From Roseovarius albus (GTDB taxonomy: Bacteria > Pseudomonadota > Alphaproteobacteria > Rhodobacterales > Rhodobacteraceae), in NCBI RefSeq assembly GCF_900172335.1, contig NZ_FWFX01000002.1, forward strand, positions 124,001-188,000: a DNA stretch of 64,000 nucleotides. Direction: 5' to 3'. Shown one piece after another: positions 55,258 through 63,711 of this stretch (the stretch's first letter is position 1; each line of letters starts with the position of its first letter). The notes under the pieces are model-generated. The model was not told where the DNA came from, ran no database searches, and was given only the letters and a program-made list of their open reading frames with translations. The position numbers and the translations under genes were made by a program.

Positions 55258-57253
55258 AGTGTTTTGACGAACCGAATAATTGGCGCGCGACATCCGGGGC
55301 GACAGCCCGTGCTGCTTCGAGCGAGGGGTGGGACCATTCATCCCGGTACAGAATGATGGTGTCATTGGTGCCGTAATTGCACACCGGGCCGGGGCAGAAA
55401 AAACCGAACAGATTGATGAACTGCAGAACGCCTTCCTCCTTAAGCGTGGTCAGCTGTGATTGCAGAGGCTTTAGTCGCTTGAGGGTCTCGTCACGGGTAT
55501 AAAGATGACAGGGGCCACCTTTGGGGGCGAACCATTGACTGATGGCGACGTTGGGGGTGCACTCGGCCTCGCGGACCAAGGGTAGCGGTCCCAGCACGGC
55601 GAGTTTCAGGCCGGATGCCCTTAGTGTTGTAGAGAGAGAACGCAATCCGGTTTCATAGGTTTGGCGGCGTTTCTCTGTATCCGCCGGGTATTTCGGGGAA
55701 AGCTCTGCAAGGTCGCTGACCATCAAGATCAGATCCCCCTCTTGCAGGTCTTCTGCCATGCTCGGGATCGCATCTTGCCAGTAATATGCGTTGGCGTGTT
55801 TCCAAGGGCCGTGAAAGCCGAATTCGGGAACTGCGGGCGCACCCCAGCTGGAGGTGAGTAGGATGGCGGTGTCTGTCTGCTTTGCAAGCTCTTGGAATGT
55901 GCCGGCAAAGGCGGTCGAAAAGGAATTCCCGATCACGAGGATCCGCTTTTGCGCCGTGTCCCATTGGCCAAATGTGCATTTATCGATTGGGATGGCGGTT
56001 CCGATGCCGCCCTCTCCGGTGATGACACAGGGTTCCCCGGCCCAGCCTTGGCCATTGCTGTCGCGCAGGGGTGTGACAAGGCTTTCTGCGCCGCGCTGCT
56101 TCAGATTGGCGGGGGTGCCAGAGTACAATGTCCCCACGGCAGGGTTGTTGATCATGGTCAGAATGCCAATGGCGACCAGCAGACCCAAGAAACCAGTGAG
56201 CGCTCCGTACACCGGAGTTTTGCCCCAGGATTTATGACGTAGTGGCGTCTCAATGTATGTGAATGACAATTTGGCCAGCGCATACATCAAGAGGCTCAGG
56301 AATGGTAAGAGTGCCCAGCTCAGGCCGATGGTCCATTTGGCCAGCACCACGACGGGCCAGTGCCATAGGTAGAGCGAATAAGAGATCAGACCCAATTCGC
56401 ACAACGGGCGGCTGCAGAGTGTCGACAGAGTCAATGGGCTGGATTGGGCACCCCAGAGCAAGACACTGCTGAACGCGACCGTTGCAATTGTCAGCGCGGC
56501 TTGATTCAGGGGAATGGGAGTAACCAGCAGAACCACCATCGCCGCGAAAGCAATGACAATGATCCCAGCCATACGGTCCGGGGGCTGATAGCGGCTCGAC
56601 ACCACAAACACTGCTGCCCCAGCGGCCAATTCCCATGCCCGGAAGGGCAGCAGGTAAAAGGCGGCTTGCGGATTGCGGGGTGACACGTAGATGTAGCTGG
56701 CAAGCGACAATAGGCTGAGACCCATGAGAGCCCAAATTACGGTTTTTCTCACCATTGCCGGTTGCCTGCCAGAGAGCACCAGCCAGGCTAGGACTGGAAA
56801 GACAAGGTAAAACTGTTCTTCAACGCCCAAGGACCATGTGTGGGTAAAGGGGTTCAGTTCTAGTGAGGAACTGAAATAATCCAGTTCTCTTGCGTAGAGA
56901 AAGATATTGGCCAGCCCAAATGCGGCAAATCCGGCCGTGTCGCGGTAATCATCCATGTCCTGAATAAAAAACGAGGCAATGACCGAGGACAGTGTCAGGC
57001 AGACCAGCAAGGCAGGGGCCAAGCGCTTGAACCGCCTGGCAAAGAAGTGCGCTGCGTTGGATCGGAACGAGGACCAGTCCCATTTGGAGATTGATGCGGT
57101 GATCACATAACCGGAGATGACAAAAAAGACATCGACCCCCAGATAGCCGTTCGGCACAAAACTGAAGCCAAAATGGTGCAGGATAACGACCAGCACTGCG
57201 ATACCACGCAGGCCTTCGATTTCGGCGCGAAATGAACGGGATGGCTGGTGCAC
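55256..57253 (-). CDS. OafA-type membrane acyltransferase with SGNH domain
   Basis: 665 residues from a GTG at 57253. N-terminal acyltransferase-3 domain (about 1-370): FRAEIEGLRGIAVLVVILHHFGFSFVPNGYLGVDVFFVISGYVI, with the conserved histidine pair in ILHHFG, ARRFKRLAPALLVCL and NPFTHTWSLGVEEQFYLVFP, spanning about ten membrane helices. The C-terminal periplasmic SGNH-like domain has RILVIGNSFSTAFAG (block I, N replacing D/S) and the catalytic-type DEWSHPSLEAARA (block V). Such fusions O-acetylate surface polysaccharides or lipids. No surface-polysaccharide gene is adjacent. The GTG lacks a clear ribosome-binding site, so the start is uncertain. Confidence 0.92.
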   Translation of the reverse strand: MHQPSRSFRAEIEGLRGIAVLVVILHHFGFSFVPNGYLGVDVFFVISGYVITASISKWDWSSFRSNAAHFFARRFKRLAPALLVCLTLSSVIASFFIQDMDDYRDTAGFAAFGLANIFLYARELDYFSSSLELNPFTHTWSLGVEEQFYLVFPVLAWLVLSGRQPAMVRKTVIWALMGLSLLSLASYIYVSPRNPQAAFYLLPFRAWELAAGAAVFVVSSRYQPPDRMAGIIVIAFAAMVVLLVTPIPLNQAALTIATVAFSSVLLWGAQSSPLTLSTLCSRPLCELGLISYSLYLWHWPVVVLAKWTIGLSWALLPFLSLLMYALAKLSFTYIETPLRHKSWGKTPVYGALTGFLGLLVAIGILTMINNPAVGTLYSGTPANLKQRGAESLVTPLRDSNGQGWAGEPCVITGEGGIGTAIPIDKCTFGQWDTAQKRILVIGNSFSTAFAGTFQELAKQTDTAILLTSSWGAPAVPEFGFHGPWKHANAYYWQDAIPSMAEDLQEGDLILMVSDLAELSPKYPADTEKRRQTYETGLRSLSTTLRASGLKLAVLGPLPLVREAECTPNVAISQWFAPKGGPCHLYTRDETLKRLKPLQSQLTTLKEEGVLQFINLFGFFCPGPVCNYGTNDTIILYRDEWSHPSLEAARAVAPDVARQLFGSSKH

Positions 57254-57408
57254 GCGTTATGGGCCTTGTGGTGTTATTGGGTCAAAATGCTGGCCGTGAA
57301 GTTCGTGTGACGGCGAATTTTTCAAGTCTGCTTTGGACTAGCTGTCCTGTGTTTTCTTGGCAAGCCTTTGCGCCATGCCGCGGATATAGGATGGTCGAAG
57401 TGAGGGTT

Positions 57409-57993
57409 TCAGATCGCGCTGGAAATGATTGGTAGACCTCGACTGCGTAGATGTTCATCCACCAATGCTCTCTCATACGGTGAAAGGTTTTGATGGCGCG
57501 GGTAGATCGGATCACTTCGGTCGTTGATGATGGGGGCATCCCATCCGTCGGTCGTTTCAAAGAACCGGCTCACGCCGGATTTACCAAATTCGTTCAGGTA
57601 TCCTTGCACCACGACATCGAGATAACTCAACAGCACAGAGGTTTGTGTTGCGGGTTTATCGTGCTTGATTTCAGATATGGCATAGACGGCGATATTGGGT
57701 GTGGGCTGCAGTGCATGTTCAGTCTGCTCTGTGGCGCTGATCCGGTCATAGGCGCGCTCGCGTTCGTCCAGTGCAGCCCAATCCGCCCCGGGCACCGGGG
57801 CGATCAGACCTTCAATCTCGGCTCCGGGAGCGGGATGCACAGTGAGGTAGGCCACTGGGCGCAACGTTGTGTGCCGCCAAACACGGCGCCATCCCTGCAA
57901 ACGGGCAGGATGCGCCGGGGCAAAGTCGTGGGTGCTGCGATTGACCAGGCTGCCATAGCCGAAGAAATAGGCGAGTGGATCCGTGGTCTTCAT
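57409..57993 (-). CDS. Gamma-glutamylcyclotransferase-like protein
   Basis: 194 residues from the ATG at 57993. The fold signature FFGYGSLVNRSTH is the YGSL motif that binds the gamma-glutamyl group in gamma-glutamylcyclotransferases and GGACT proteins, followed by ARLQGWRRVW and LIAPVPGADWAALDERERAYDRISA, where the catalytic glutamate of the family is found (ERERAYDR). The C-terminal half is longer than the typical domain. It may cleave a gamma-glutamyl compound to 5-oxoproline. Divergent from gcvH across a short gap. Confidence 0.85.
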   Translation of the reverse strand: MKTTDPLAYFFGYGSLVNRSTHDFAPAHPARLQGWRRVWRHTTLRPVAYLTVHPAPGAEIEGLIAPVPGADWAALDERERAYDRISATEQTEHALQPTPNIAVYAISEIKHDKPATQTSVLLSYLDVVVQGYLNEFGKSGVSRFFETTDGWDAPIINDRSDPIYPRHQNLSPYERALVDEHLRSRGLPIISSAI

Positions 57994-58152
57994 CAATGAA
58001 CCTTCGGGCAGAGCGGGGTTGCCCTTTTGTGCAGTGAAGGCGCGCTGGACGCAAGCCACAGATATTGACGGATTGTCATGCGCTGCATTTATTGATTGTA
58101 ATAGTCCAAGGGCTAAGTTTAACAGCCCGGCGTACCATCAAGGGAGAGCGTT

Positions 58153-58512
58153 ATGAAATTCACCGAAGAACACGAATGGCTGCGGGTCGAGGACGATCTG
58201 GTGGTTGTCGGGATCACGGCACATGCCAGCGAACAGCTGGGCGATGTAGTGTTTGTGGAGCTGCCTGAGGTGGACACCGAAGTTGCCAAAGATGATGAGA
58301 TCCTAGTTATCGAAAGTGTCAAAGCCGCCAGCGATGTTTTAGCCCCGATTGATGGTGAAATCGTTGAGGTCAACGAAGCGCTGACGGATGATCCGGGCAA
58401 AGTCAACGAAGACCCAATTGGTGACGGCTGGATGTTCAAGATCAAACCGAGTGATCCGTCACAGATGGATGATTATATGAACGAAGCGGCCTACAACAAA
58501 TTCATCGCCTGA
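58153..58512 (+). CDS. gcvH: Glycine cleavage system H protein
   Basis: 119 residues. MKFTEEHEWLRVEDDLVVVGITAHASEQLGDVVFVELPEVDTEV is the standard start, and the lipoylated lysine is K57 in VIESVKAASDV. The C-terminus is DPSQMDDYMNEAAYNKFI. The AGGGAGAG ribosome-binding site is good. The gene is isolated from gcvT and gcvP: the upstream gene is divergent and unrelated and the downstream gene is a GlxA-type regulator. An alternative is that this copy serves a different lipoyl-dependent process. The chemistry carried by H protein is the aminomethyl transfer of glycine. Confidence 0.94.
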   Translation: MKFTEEHEWLRVEDDLVVVGITAHASEQLGDVVFVELPEVDTEVAKDDEILVIESVKAASDVLAPIDGEIVEVNEALTDDPGKVNEDPIGDGWMFKIKPSDPSQMDDYMNEAAYNKFIA

Positions 58513-58675
58513 GGCCTTTATTTTGTTGTTTGCAAAATGAAGAAATCAAGGCCACTCCCCATAGGCTGGCCCTGTTCTGTAATCATTTCAGGATCTGGCG
58601 AGCCAGCTTCATCAGATCTTGTGCGTTTAGATATGATATACTAAGCGCCACCGGAATTCCGGGCGGAGCCAAGCC

Positions 58676-59626
58676 ATGACCAAGACGGAAACGTTTGTCT
58701 TCTACCTCGTCGATGAGTTTGCGCATATTGCGATGTCTTGCGCTGTGGAGCCGCTTCGAATTGCCAATCTGGTCAGTGGCAAGCAGCTTTATGAGTGGAG
58801 CTTTGCCTCGGAAAACGGGCAGACGGCCCTGGCCTCTGATGGCACCGTGATGTTGGTGCATGGTGGATTTGACAAACGGGTGCGCTCTGATCGGTTATTT
58901 GTTCTGGCCGGATCGAACGTCAAAAACCACCTGTCGAAACCGCTGCTGGCAGCCCTACGGCGCGAACGTTCACATGGGGCCAGAATTGGGGGGCTGTGCT
59001 CGGCTTCTTACATTCTGGCGCACGCCGGATTTTTGGACGGGATGCGTGCTGCGTTACATTGGTTCTATCACGATGCTTTTGTTGAAGAATTCTCAAATGT
59101 CGAATTGGTTCCAAGTGTGTTTGTCGCTGATGAAAAGATCATCACCGCCTCAGGCGGGACGGCGACGGCGGACTTGATGTTGCACCTGATCCGGGAAACC
59201 CATGGCGAGGATCTGGCCAACCAGGTTGCGGATCAAATGGTCTACAACACTGTGCGCGAATCCTCAGCTGAACAGAAGATGTCAGTGCAGTCCCGCCATG
59301 GCATGCGCAATCAACGCTTGACCGAGGCGATCAAGTTCATGTCGGAAAACATTGAAGAGCCGCTATCAACAAAGGAAATCGCATCTGAGGTCGGGATTTC
59401 CACCCGCCAGTTGGAGCGGTTATTCACACGCTACCTGCAAAGCACGCCCAGCAAGTATTATCTGGAAATGCGCTTGCAACGGGCACGTAACCTTTTGCTG
59501 CAGAGTGAGCGATCCGTGACAGAGATCGCCGTGGCCACCGGTTTTCGATCGACCACGCATTTTGCGCGAGTCTATCGTGGGTTCTTTGGCGTATCGCCCA
59601 CGGCGCAGCGGGCGCGGTTGACTTAA
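58676..59626 (+). CDS. GlxA-family AraC-type transcriptional regulator
   Basis: 316 residues. The N-terminal DJ-1/PfpI-like amidotransferase-like domain (1-190) has VDEFAHIAMSCAVEPLRIANLVSGK and IGGLCSASYILAHAGFLDGMRAALHW (the G-L-C-S-A nucleophile-elbow-like segment). The C-terminal AraC double helix-turn-helix is TKEIASEVGISTRQLERLFTRYLQSTPSKYYLEMRLQRARNLL and VTEIAVATGFRSTTHFARVYRGFFGVSP. This layout is shared by regulators of quaternary-amine (glycine betaine, carnitine) catabolism such as GbdR and CdhR, so a compatible-solute or glycine-related signal is a reasonable guess; adjacency to gcvH supports it weakly. Confidence 0.92.
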   Translation: MTKTETFVFYLVDEFAHIAMSCAVEPLRIANLVSGKQLYEWSFASENGQTALASDGTVMLVHGGFDKRVRSDRLFVLAGSNVKNHLSKPLLAALRRERSHGARIGGLCSASYILAHAGFLDGMRAALHWFYHDAFVEEFSNVELVPSVFVADEKIITASGGTATADLMLHLIRETHGEDLANQVADQMVYNTVRESSAEQKMSVQSRHGMRNQRLTEAIKFMSENIEEPLSTKEIASEVGISTRQLERLFTRYLQSTPSKYYLEMRLQRARNLLLQSERSVTEIAVATGFRSTTHFARVYRGFFGVSPTAQRARLT

Positions 59627-60489
59627 AGATCCATTAAAAACGCAAACCGTTCTTGCAGCGCGCTCCATGCGGTTTCGCTGTTTGTGGTGAGCAGGAACCC
59701 TTCGGTGATACCTGCATTGTAATCTGTGCCGTCCAGCATACGGGCAATGCCGCCCGCTTCCTGACAGGCGACGATGCCGGCTGCATGGTCCCATGGGGTC
59801 ATCATGGCGGAGAGGCAGAAGTCTGCCCCGCCTTGCGCCAAGGTACGGTATTCGTGGCAGGAGCAATTGAGCACCTGCGTGCGGGCGAATTGCGGCAGAT
59901 GCGGAGCAATCGCTTCTTGTAGATCCTGTGGCATCAGATGTAGATGGATGAAGCCTGACATGTTTCCAGGCGTTTCTTCGCTGCCCATTCTCAATGGGCG
60001 TGGTGTGCCCGATTGTCGAACTTTGCGTGCGCCATGGCCTGTGCTGGCAATGATCCAGTCGTCGCGCACGGGATCATAGAGCAGGCCGAAAATGGGCACG
60101 CCATAGCGGGTGATTGACAGAATTACCCCGAAGAGCGGCAGGTCATTCGAGAAGTTCCACGTTCCATCCAAAGGGTCGAGCAAAATGCAGAATTCAGCCT
60201 CGGCAATCTGCGCGCGCACCTCTGAGTGTTCGGATGCTGATTCTTCGCCTATGATCAACGCATGTGGAAACATCTGCTGCAATCCGCGCCGCAACATTGC
60301 CTCGGCGGCAAGGTCAGCCTGCGTGACCAGATCGAATCGCCCCGATTTGCGGGTCACATCCTGCACGCCGTGATTCTGGAACAATGGTATAATCTCTGTG
60401 CGGGCGGTGCGGCGGATCAGGTTGATCACAGCGGCCTCTTGCGCCTTGGTCAGCGGGGTGGTGAGGGCGACGGGCAATGAGTTGGGCAT
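59623..60489 (-). CDS. Inositol monophosphatase family protein
   Basis: 288 residues from the ATG at 60489, preceded by a weak TGGA; an ATG at 60501 is an alternative. Metal-dependent phosphatase with the motifs GEESASEHSE, ILLDPLDGTWNFSNDLPLFGV (the DPLDGTxNF motif) and MTPWDHAAGIVACQEAGG (the WDxAxG motif). It dephosphorylates a small sugar- or nucleotide-type phosphate such as inositol phosphate, histidinol phosphate or PAP. The GNG/GTG context gives no substrate clue. Overlaps the GlxA-gene stop by four bases on the opposite strand. Confidence 0.92.
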   Translation of the reverse strand: MPNSLPVALTTPLTKAQEAAVINLIRRTARTEIIPLFQNHGVQDVTRKSGRFDLVTQADLAAEAMLRRGLQQMFPHALIIGEESASEHSEVRAQIAEAEFCILLDPLDGTWNFSNDLPLFGVILSITRYGVPIFGLLYDPVRDDWIIASTGHGARKVRQSGTPRPLRMGSEETPGNMSGFIHLHLMPQDLQEAIAPHLPQFARTQVLNCSCHEYRTLAQGGADFCLSAMMTPWDHAAGIVACQEAGGIARMLDGTDYNAGITEGFLLTTNSETAWSALQERFAFLMDL

Positions 60490-60623
60490 AGATAAGTCCA
60501 TAAAACAGGCGTGTAACTCTGAATGCCACCCGGGCCGGCAAAGTTCAACGCGCTTCCGGGATTTGACACAATATGTCGCTTTCTGACTTGTACGTGCCCC
60601 ATGTCCTGCTACGTTCAAGGTCT

Positions 60624-60805
60624 GAGGTGCCACCTTTCGCAAGGTGGAGAATTGGGAAGCTGGTGAGAAACCAGCGCTGCCCCCGCAACGGTAAATGCAG
60701 GAGGCGAGACGACAATATGTCACTGGGATAGCTCCCGGGAAGGCGTCGGATCGCACGGTTTTTTAAGCCACCTGTTTCAGCCCGGAAACCAGCCTTGGAG
60801 TACGT
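60624..60805 (+). promoter_or_regulatory. Cobalamin riboswitch
   Basis: Signature elements in order: 5' GAGGTGCC, a P2-like helix CCACCTTTCGCAAGGTGG, GAATTGGGAAGCTGGTGAGAAACCAGC, the B12 box GCTGCCCCCGCAACGGTAA at 60676-60694, CACTGG at 60721, GGGAAGGCG at 60737-60745, and CAGCCCGGAAACC at 60779-60791, which together match the adenosylcobalamin-type aptamer. It is on the plus strand and leads into the small gene at 60918. Confidence 0.93.
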
Positions 60806-60917
60806 CAAACCGCGGAGGGCGGTGCGGGCGGAAACAGTCAGGTTTCTAAACTGCCGGTTTTCCCCAATCCCCTTTCGCCCCAATTCAGCCCGGGGTGTGG
60901 CTGGGGAGAAGAAGAAC

Positions 60918-61187
60918 ATGGTCCTGACACGTATTCTGGACGGATTGGAACAAAGCCCGGCACAGGGCGATGAGGCCCAAAACATGGCCCGGCTGGGGTT
61001 TTTGGAGTGGGTGCTGTCCGCGCCCGAGGGCATTACGGTGCAAGATGCGAAAGACGCATTGCAGCAGCCACATGTACGCGACGCTGAAAGTGCGGCGGCG
61101 CAGGAGTTTGTGAATTTTCTAGAGCAAGCCACGCTGAAGGTTTCTGCACGTCGTTCGCGTCGGAAACGGACGGAACGGCTGCATTAA
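60918..61187 (+). CDS. Cobalamin-riboswitch-controlled small protein of unknown function
   Basis: 89 residues from the ATG at 60918, preceded by GGGGAGAAGAAG. The frame extends upstream into the riboswitch, which is clearly non-coding. The protein is hydrophilic and mostly helical (FLEWVLSAPEGITVQDAKDALQQPHVRDAESAAAQEFVNFLEQAT) with a basic tail SARRSRRKRTERLH; no signal peptide, membrane helix or metal motif (in contrast to CbtB, which has a histidine motif and a helix). A terminator follows, so it is the only gene under the riboswitch. I recognise no family. Confidence 0.75.
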   Translation: MVLTRILDGLEQSPAQGDEAQNMARLGFLEWVLSAPEGITVQDAKDALQQPHVRDAESAAAQEFVNFLEQATLKVSARRSRRKRTERLH

Positions 61188-61196
61188 CAACTCTGA

Positions 61197-61240
61197 ATCT
61201 GTGGCGGTTGCTTTGACCGCCACAGATAACATTGGTTTTT
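61197..61240 (+). terminator. Terminator of the riboswitch-controlled gene
   Basis: Twelve-base-pair perfect stem ATCTGTGGCGGT/ACCGCCACAGAT with a seven-base loop at 61197-61227, then AACATTGG and six T's at about 61235-61240. Lies ten bases past the stop. The remainder of the 300-base gap up to the LuxR gene shows no coding region. Confidence 0.8.
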
Positions 61241-61487
61241 TGTTGTCGACAGTTGTGAATGATCTTGCTGCCATTTTGCGGACCGAATCCAACGTTCGCT
61301 TTGGTTATGTCGTCACCACCAAAACACGAGCAAAAACAATCTAATGACATGTGCATTGACGCGTCACGCTCAGGTATAGTTTGCGGCTAAGACAAGTTTT
61401 GTACATTGATGGTAAGAAAGATACATCAAACAACATGAAACGTATCTGTCTATAGGTCGTCATGCATTGGGCCCGACGCATGGCTTC

Positions 61488-62318
61488 CTACTCGATAACC
61501 TTTAGATATTGAAGCGGATCGCCGTCTGCAGAAGCGGGCATTTTCGATAGTGCTTCAAGAAAAATCGAGAGTAATTCTCCCTGCGAGGCGACATTAAGTT
61601 TGGTATATATACGTTTGCGATGCACTTTTATCGTCTCGGGACTGTTGTTGAACTCCCACGCAATTGCTTTCGATGAATGCCCTTTCAGGATCATGCGAAC
61701 AATCTCTCCTTCGCGGGGGCTTAAAACTGATGTGCCGAAGGCTTCGAATGCTGCTTGCAAGTGGGCTCCTAACCGACCTGATCCATCTGTGTTGCCCAGT
61801 GAAAGATTTGTCCAATGACGACGCGAAAGTGACGCGACAATTGGGAAGGCTTTTTTTAACCGATACGGATTCGCTGAAACACCTGCCTTTTCTATACCCA
61901 TGGAAAAGAAAAGCGCGGTTGCCTCATCAAAATGCAGAATCATTCCACATTCATCCGTCAGCCCCATATCGCTCCAAAACTTTGCGAAATAATCCGATTG
62001 TCTAAAATTATCCGGGGCTATTTCATCCAGCGATAACACTTGGTTTCCCAATTTTTTGCGGAACTGGAGAACGAATGGATCCAATAGGTATGCAGCCTTA
62101 AGATAAGCATTCAGCAAAACCCTTTGCGAGGCTTTGGAGTGATTGCCATATAGGGCGACAGGTGCGTTATTGTCAAAAAGAACTGTCAAGTACACGTTGT
62201 CTGAATCGCAAAGAAAAGCGCAAAACTGACCTATTGTCTGCGGAAATTCAGGTGTGCCAATCGCGTCAACGCAATCGGCAATCAGCTTGGTTTCATCATC
62301 GGAAAGTATCAAATCCAT
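61488..62318 (-). CDS. LuxR-type transcriptional regulator
   Basis: 276 residues. The C-terminal LuxR helix-turn-helix (about 195-255) reads LSPREGEIVRMILKGHSSKAIAWEFNNSPETIKVHRKRIYTKLN, with the classic GHSSKAIA and TIKVHRK segments. The N-terminal 190 residues lack a receiver aspartate and do not show the acyl-homoserine-lactone pocket motif (W-x-x-x-Y-D), so the signal is probably another small molecule or none. It follows the nitrilase-family gene by 45 bases in the same direction. The region is more AT-rich than the core chromosome. Confidence 0.88.
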   Translation of the reverse strand: MDLILSDDETKLIADCVDAIGTPEFPQTIGQFCAFLCDSDNVYLTVLFDNNAPVALYGNHSKASQRVLLNAYLKAAYLLDPFVLQFRKKLGNQVLSLDEIAPDNFRQSDYFAKFWSDMGLTDECGMILHFDEATALFFSMGIEKAGVSANPYRLKKAFPIVASLSRRHWTNLSLGNTDGSGRLGAHLQAAFEAFGTSVLSPREGEIVRMILKGHSSKAIAWEFNNSPETIKVHRKRIYTKLNVASQGELLSIFLEALSKMPASADGDPLQYLKVIE

Positions 62319-62363
62319 CCCCTAGATAATGTACTAAGCCAAGCCAAAACGAAAGCAGCGCAA

Positions 62364-63125
62364 CTACTCAAGTTGCTGAAGATCTGCGAGTTGAGTGGAA
62401 AGTGGAATTCCATGTTTGCAACGACTGTCAGGTAGTTCTGCGATGTATAGTCCGGTGTTCTCTCGACTGGACACGAGGGAGCTACCATCAGATCCATATA
62501 TGGAAGACATGCCTGTGTAAGAAATTCCCCCCTCTGAACCACTATAGTTTGCGTAGACAATGTTTATACCGTTTTCCGCTGCGCGGCTGGGCACCATGAT
62601 CTGATTGACGTTTACAAATGGCATCATATTGGCTGTCGGCACCAGAACAATTTCCGCACCGGCGCGAGCAAGAGCCCGGACATGCTCAGGAAATTCAACG
62701 TCGTAGCAGATTAGCAATCCCCATCGTTTGCCTCGATAGTTGAATGCCACGTAGCGATTTCCAGTAACGTATATCTCCTTCTCGCTGGAGCCAAAAAGCT
62801 GGATCTTGCGATAGTGCGCTAGTGTGCCACCGTCGGGACCAATAACAACTGCAGTGTTGAAGACTTGTCCCAAGTTGTATTCAGGCAATCCAATTGTCAG
62901 TGCTGTTGTGTAACGTCGACATAGTTTTGACAGGCGGTTTGCAACCGTGTTCCATTCAGCGGGCTTAGTTTGGGTTGTTGCCCCATACCCCGGTAGAAAA
63001 GCCTCGGGCAGCACGAGCATGTCGACTTTAGCGTCGGACGCCTCTCCGAGCGCCTTTTCGACTGTTGCCAGTCCCGCATGTAAATCACCTTTGGGGGATG
63101 GGCATTGGTAAAATCCAACAATCAT
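62364..63125 (-). CDS. Nitrilase superfamily carbon-nitrogen hydrolase
   Basis: 253 residues. The catalytic triad is readable: the Glu in VDMLVLPEAFLPGYG (about 42), the Lys in AHYRKIQLFGSSE (about 108) and the Cys in WGLLICYDVEFPEHVRAL (about 139). LPEAFLPGY and the CYDVEFPE motif place it among amidases/deaminated-glutathione-amidase-like or aliphatic amidase branches. No signal peptide. Together with the downstream LuxR regulator and a coupled 44-residue upstream peptide it forms a small leftward operon. The substrate is unknown. Confidence 0.92.
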   Translation of the reverse strand: MIVGFYQCPSPKGDLHAGLATVEKALGEASDAKVDMLVLPEAFLPGYGATTQTKPAEWNTVANRLSKLCRRYTTALTIGLPEYNLGQVFNTAVVIGPDGGTLAHYRKIQLFGSSEKEIYVTGNRYVAFNYRGKRWGLLICYDVEFPEHVRALARAGAEIVLVPTANMMPFVNVNQIMVPSRAAENGINIVYANYSGSEGGISYTGMSSIYGSDGSSLVSSRENTGLYIAELPDSRCKHGIPLSTQLADLQQLE

Positions 63126-63256
63126 GTCTCACAGCCACAAATGAGTAAAGGGAATACGTTTTTGTAAAGGGGCTGAGAAAACTTTTTTAGTGCAGTTAAA
63201 TCACTATCGCGTTCAATCGGATCTAGGGCACTTGTCGAATTCCATGTGTCTGTCAT
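63122..63256 (-). CDS. 44-residue peptide upstream of the nitrilase gene
   Basis: ATG at 63256 after AGGAAA on the minus strand, encoding a hydrophilic N-terminal half and a C-terminal half ending LLICGCET. The stop overlaps the nitrilase ATG in ATGA, which implies coupled translation. It could be a functional leader or small protein, or the remnant of a longer gene. No family is recognised. Confidence 0.45.
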   Translation of the reverse strand: MTDTWNSTSALDPIERDSDLTALKKFSQPLYKNVFPLLICGCET

Positions 63257-63540
63257 AGCGTATTTCCTGTTTTTGCCAAGGCTGGAACAGGAATCCAAGC
63301 TTGAGCTAATTGAAACTCTAGCAAAGCAAATCCGCCAGGTGCAGTTCCCATGAAGGGGTATGATCTCTTAGTAAGTGGGAATGGCGACTTGTTTCCAATC
63401 ACCAGTCTGACAGTGGCGCGTCAGTAATTTGGGTCGATCATTATACATCCGGAGACAAGATTATTTTGTTCAATGTCATCGCGGCAGGTTATGTCGTTGA
63501 GCGGATTGGCCCCAAACCAGAAATATATTCTTGCACCGAG

Positions 63541-63694
63541 AATCAGAAACGGCGGCACCCGGGAGGAGGGTTGCCGCCGTTCTGATTACGTCCGGCCCAG
63601 GGAGGAGGAGGGGCCATTCGCAAAGGGGGTGGATCAATCTGAAAGGCAAATTGATCCGGTAACAGGCGCGGGAAGGGAGGAGGAGGATTGCGCC
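63541..63694 (-). ncRNA. Anti-Shine-Dalgarno small-RNA hairpin array (cuckoo/CcsR type)
   Basis: Downstream of the DUF1127 gene, three hairpins on the minus strand present pyrimidine loops containing CCTCC. Hairpin C (63694-63665) has stem GGCGC/GCGCC and a loop with CCTCCTCCTCCC; hairpin B (63615-63594) has GGCCC/GGGCC with loop CTCCTCCTCCCT; hairpin A (63587-63541) has a long 19-20-bp stem with the loop TCCTCCC. A fourth stem GGATCAAT/ATTGATCC (63657-63631) lies between B and C. In Rhodobacter sphaeroides the DUF1127 protein CcaF1 is encoded upstream of the CcsR1-4 small RNAs with CCUCCUCCC loops; the layout here is equivalent. Confidence 0.82.
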
Positions 63695-63711
63695 CGTATT
63701 CTGCTGTGGTC

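Noticed and set aside
61393-61402. TTTTGTACAT resembling the TTGTAC boxes before leuA
   Set aside because: Single hexamer with no repeat or palindrome; expected by chance in AT-rich sequence.
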